Part shown: positions 60,812-64,000 of the stretch, piece by piece | Layout: every line of letters starts with the position of its first letter | Numbering within the stretch: position 1 is the first letter of the stretch | Source of the DNA: Unio delphinus | Taxonomy: Eukaryota > Mollusca > Bivalvia > Unionida > Unionidae | Direction of reading: 5' to 3' | NCBI GenBank assembly: GCA_029339505.1 | Contig: JAQISU010000166.1 | Coordinates: 2,411,001 to 2,475,000, forward strand | Length of the DNA stretch: 64,000 bases | Position numbers and translations under genes: made by a program | The notes under the pieces: model-generated | The model's input: only the letters and a program-made list of their open reading frames with translations | What the model was told of the DNA's origin: nothing | Database searches by the model: none

Positions 60812-63800
60812 ACATAGGTATCGGTCCTCAGAGAGTGATGTAATCATAATCACCAACATAAGTATCACTTCTCAGACAGTCATATAGTTATAATCAACAA
60901 AAGTAACACTCCTCAGACAGTCATATAGTAATAATCAATATAAGTATCACACCTCAGACAGTCATATAGTTATAATCAACATAAGTATCACTCCTCAGAC
61001 AGTCATATAGTTATAATCAACATAAGTATCACTCCTCAGACAGTCATATAGTTATAATCAACATAAGTATCACTCTTCAGACAGTCATATAGTTATAATC
61101 AATATGGGTATCACTTCTCAGACAGTCATATAGTTATAATCAATATGAGTATCACTTCTCAGACAGTCATATAGTTATAATCAACATAAGTATCACTCTT
61201 CAGACAGTCATATAGTTATAATCAACATAAGTATCACTCCTCAGACAGTCATATAGTTATAATCAACATAAGTATCACACCTCAGACAGTCATATAGTTA
61301 TAATCAACATAAGTATCACTCCTCAGACAGTCATATAGTTATAATCAACATAAGTATCACTCTTCAGACAGTCATATAGTTATAATCAATATGGGTATCA
61401 CTTCTCAGACAGTCATATAGTTATAATCAATATGAGTATCACTTCTCAGACAGTCATATAGTTATAATCAACATAAGTATCACTCCTCAGACAGTCATAT
61501 AGTTATAATCAACATAAGTATCACACCTCAGACAGTCATATAGTTATAATCAACATAAGTATCACTCCTCAGATTAAATATCACTTTTCAGTCATATAGT
61601 TATAATCAACATAAGTATCACTCCTCAGATAGTCATATAGTTATAATCAACATAAGTATTACAACTCAGACAGTCATATAGTTATAATCAACATAAGTAT
61701 CACTCCTCAGACCGTCATATAGTTATAATCAACATAAGTATCACTCCTCAGATAGTCATATAGTTATAATCAATGTAAGTATCACTCCTCAGACCGTCAT
61801 ATAGTTATAATCAACATAAGTATCACACCTCAGACAGTCATATAGTTATAATCAATGTAAGTATCACTCCTCAGACCGTCATATAGTTATAATCAACATA
61901 AGTATCACACCTCAGACAGTCATATCGTTATAATCAACATAAGTATCACTCCTCAGACAGTCATATAGTTATAATCAACATAAGTATCACTTTTCAGACA
62001 GCCATATAGTTATAATCAATGTAAGTATCACTTTTCAGACAGTCATATAGTTATAATCAATATAAGTATCACAACTCAGACAGTCATATAGTTATAATCA
62101 ACATAAGTATCACTCCTCAGACCATCATATAGTTATAATCAACATAAATATCACTTTTCAGACAGTCATATAGTTATAATCAACATAAGTATCACTCCTC
62201 AGACCGTCATATAGTTATAATCAACATAAGTATCACTTTTCAGACAGTCATATAGTTATAATCAACATAAGTATCACACCTCAGACAGTCATATCGTTAT
62301 AATCAACATAAGTATCACTCCTCAGATAGTCATATAGTTATAATCAACATAAGTATCACTCCTCAGACCGTCATATAGTTATAATCAACATAAGTATCAC
62401 TCCTCAGATAGTCATATAGTTATAATCAATGTAAGTATCACTCCTCAGACCGTCATATAGTTATAATCAACATAAGTATCACACCTCAGACAGTCATATA
62501 GTTATAATCAATGTAAGTATCACTCCTCAGACCGTCATATAGTTATAATCAACATAAGTATCACACCTCAGACAGTCATATCGTTATAATCAACATAAGT
62601 ATCACTCCTCAGACAGTCATATAGTTATAATCAACATAAGTATCACTCCTCAGACCATCATATAGTTATAATTAATATAAGTATCACAACTCAGACAGTC
62701 ATATAGTTATAATCAACATAAGTATCACTCCTCAGACAGCCATATAGTTATAATCAATGTAAGTATCACTTTTCAGACAGTCATATAGTTATAATCAATA
62801 TAAGTATCACAACTCAGACAGTCATATAGTTATAATCAACATAAGTATCACTCCTCAGACCATCATATAGTTATAATCAACATAAATATCACTTTTCAGA
62901 CAGTCATATAGTTATAATCAACATAAGTATCACTCCTCAGACCGTCATATAGTTATAATCAACATAAGTATCACTTTTCAGACAGTCATATAGTTATAAT
63001 CAACATAAGTATCACACCTCAGACAGTCATATAGTTATAATCAACATAAGTATCACTTTTCAGACAGTCATATAGTTATAATCAACATAAGTATCACACC
63101 TCAGACAGTCATATCGTTATAATCAACATAAGTATCACACCTCAGACCGTCATATAGTTATAATCAACATAAGTATCACTTTTCAGACCGTCATATAGTT
63201 ATAATCAACATAAGTATCACTTTTCAGACAGTCATATAGTTATAATCAACATAAGTATCACACCTCAGACAGTCATATCGTTATAATCAACATAAGTATC
63301 ACTCCTCAGACCGTCATATAGTTATAATCAACATAAGTATCACTTTTCAGACAGTCATATAGTTATAATCAACATAAGTATCACACCTCAGACAGTCATA
63401 TCGTTATAATCAACATAAGTATCACTCCTCAGACCGTCATATAGTTATAATCAACATAAGTATCACTTTTCAGACAGTCATATAGTTATAATCAACATAA
63501 GTATCACTTTTCAGACAGTCATATAGTTATAATCAACATAAGTATCACACCTCAGACAGTCATATCGTTATAATCAACATAAGTATCACACCTCAGACAG
63601 TCATATCGTTATAATCAACATAAGTATCACTTTTCAGACAGTCATATCGTTATAATCAACATAAGTATCACACCTCAGACAGTCATATAGTTATAATCAA
63701 TATAAGTATCACTCCTCAGACAGTCATATAGTTATAATCAACATAAGTATCACTTTTCAGACAGTCATATCGTTATAATCAACATAAGTATCACACCTCA

Positions 63801-64000
63801 GACAGTCATATCGTTATAATCAACATAAGTATCACTCCTCAGACAGTCATATAGTTATAATCAACATAAGTATCACTCCTCAGACAGTCATATAGTTATA
63901 ATCAACATAAGTATCACTTTTCAGACAGTCATATAGTTATAATCAATGTAAGTATCACTTTTCAGACAGTCATATCGTTATAATCAACATAAGTATCACT
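60812..64000. repeat. 41-bp satellite, about 78 copies, running off the window
   Basis: The unit is 'cagacagtcatatagttata' plus 'atcaacataagtatcactcct'; anchors at 60961 and 61002 are 41 apart. Diagnostic variants (cagtc/ccgtc/ccatc, atatag/atatcg, ctcct/ttttc/cacct/caact) repeat in register at 123, 287, 656 and 738 bases, that is, 3, 7, 16 and 18 units. This shows higher-order amplification. Confidence 0.97.

Noticed and set aside
60812..64000. Regularly spaced repeats resembling a CRISPR array
   Set aside because: The units are contiguous with no unique spacers, and the context is an animal genome; it is a satellite.

Overview
This is an AT-rich animal genomic window, almost certainly from a mollusc and most likely a bivalve. 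The grounds are spliced genes with a very large intron, five dispersed tRNA-derived SINEs whose body resembles bivalve Meta-type SINEs, TTAGGG-type telomeric repeats, frequent tacatgta motifs, and many short tandem-repeat arrays. The species cannot be named from the sequence alone.

Only two host genes are supported, both on the minus strand. The first is a complete Bicaudal-D homologue. Coding exon 1 lies at 40260-40475 and coding exon 2 at 14167-16413. They are separated by one intron of about 23.8 kb and encode about 820 residues, close to the usual family length. The product should link dynein-dynactin to Rab6/Egalitarian-type cargo. The second, at about 59750-60339, is the last exon of an unidentified coiled-coil protein ending in the prenylation motif CAIM. 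Its upstream exons lie beyond the right edge, past a 41-bp satellite.

Layout from left to right: 0-14 kb is non-coding and follows the 3' end of BicD. It holds 26-, 40- and 29-bp minisatellites, SINE copies and a 161-bp hAT-type MITE at 12888-13048. BicD exon 2 follows. The intron (16.4-40.3 kb) holds a 54-bp minisatellite split by a decayed LINE and by a 690-bp MITE with TA target-site duplications. It also holds a 25-bp minisatellite into which a pogo-like element (24139-28011) inserted. That element is itself interrupted by a hAT-like element (24409-27462) carrying two head-to-tail transposase pseudogenes. An interstitial telomeric repeat lies at 34143-34165. The BicD first exon and promoter lie at 40.26-40.64 kb. 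From 42.6 to 55.4 kb the DNA is an almost unbroken series of unrelated minisatellites (units of 20, 47, 30, 31, 43, 57, 29/69, 33 and 26 bp) with SINEs inserted in two of them. A 5'-truncated, inactivated LINE with a reverse transcriptase domain lies at 55357-57706. The window ends in at least 3.2 kb of a 41-bp satellite with higher-order structure.

Minisatellites occupy about a fifth of the window. Many of the longer open reading frames in the window are products of repeat units divisible by three and are not genes. The most notable structure is the three-level nest: a hAT-like element in a pogo-like element in a minisatellite in the BicD intron. Target-site duplications support both insertion levels.
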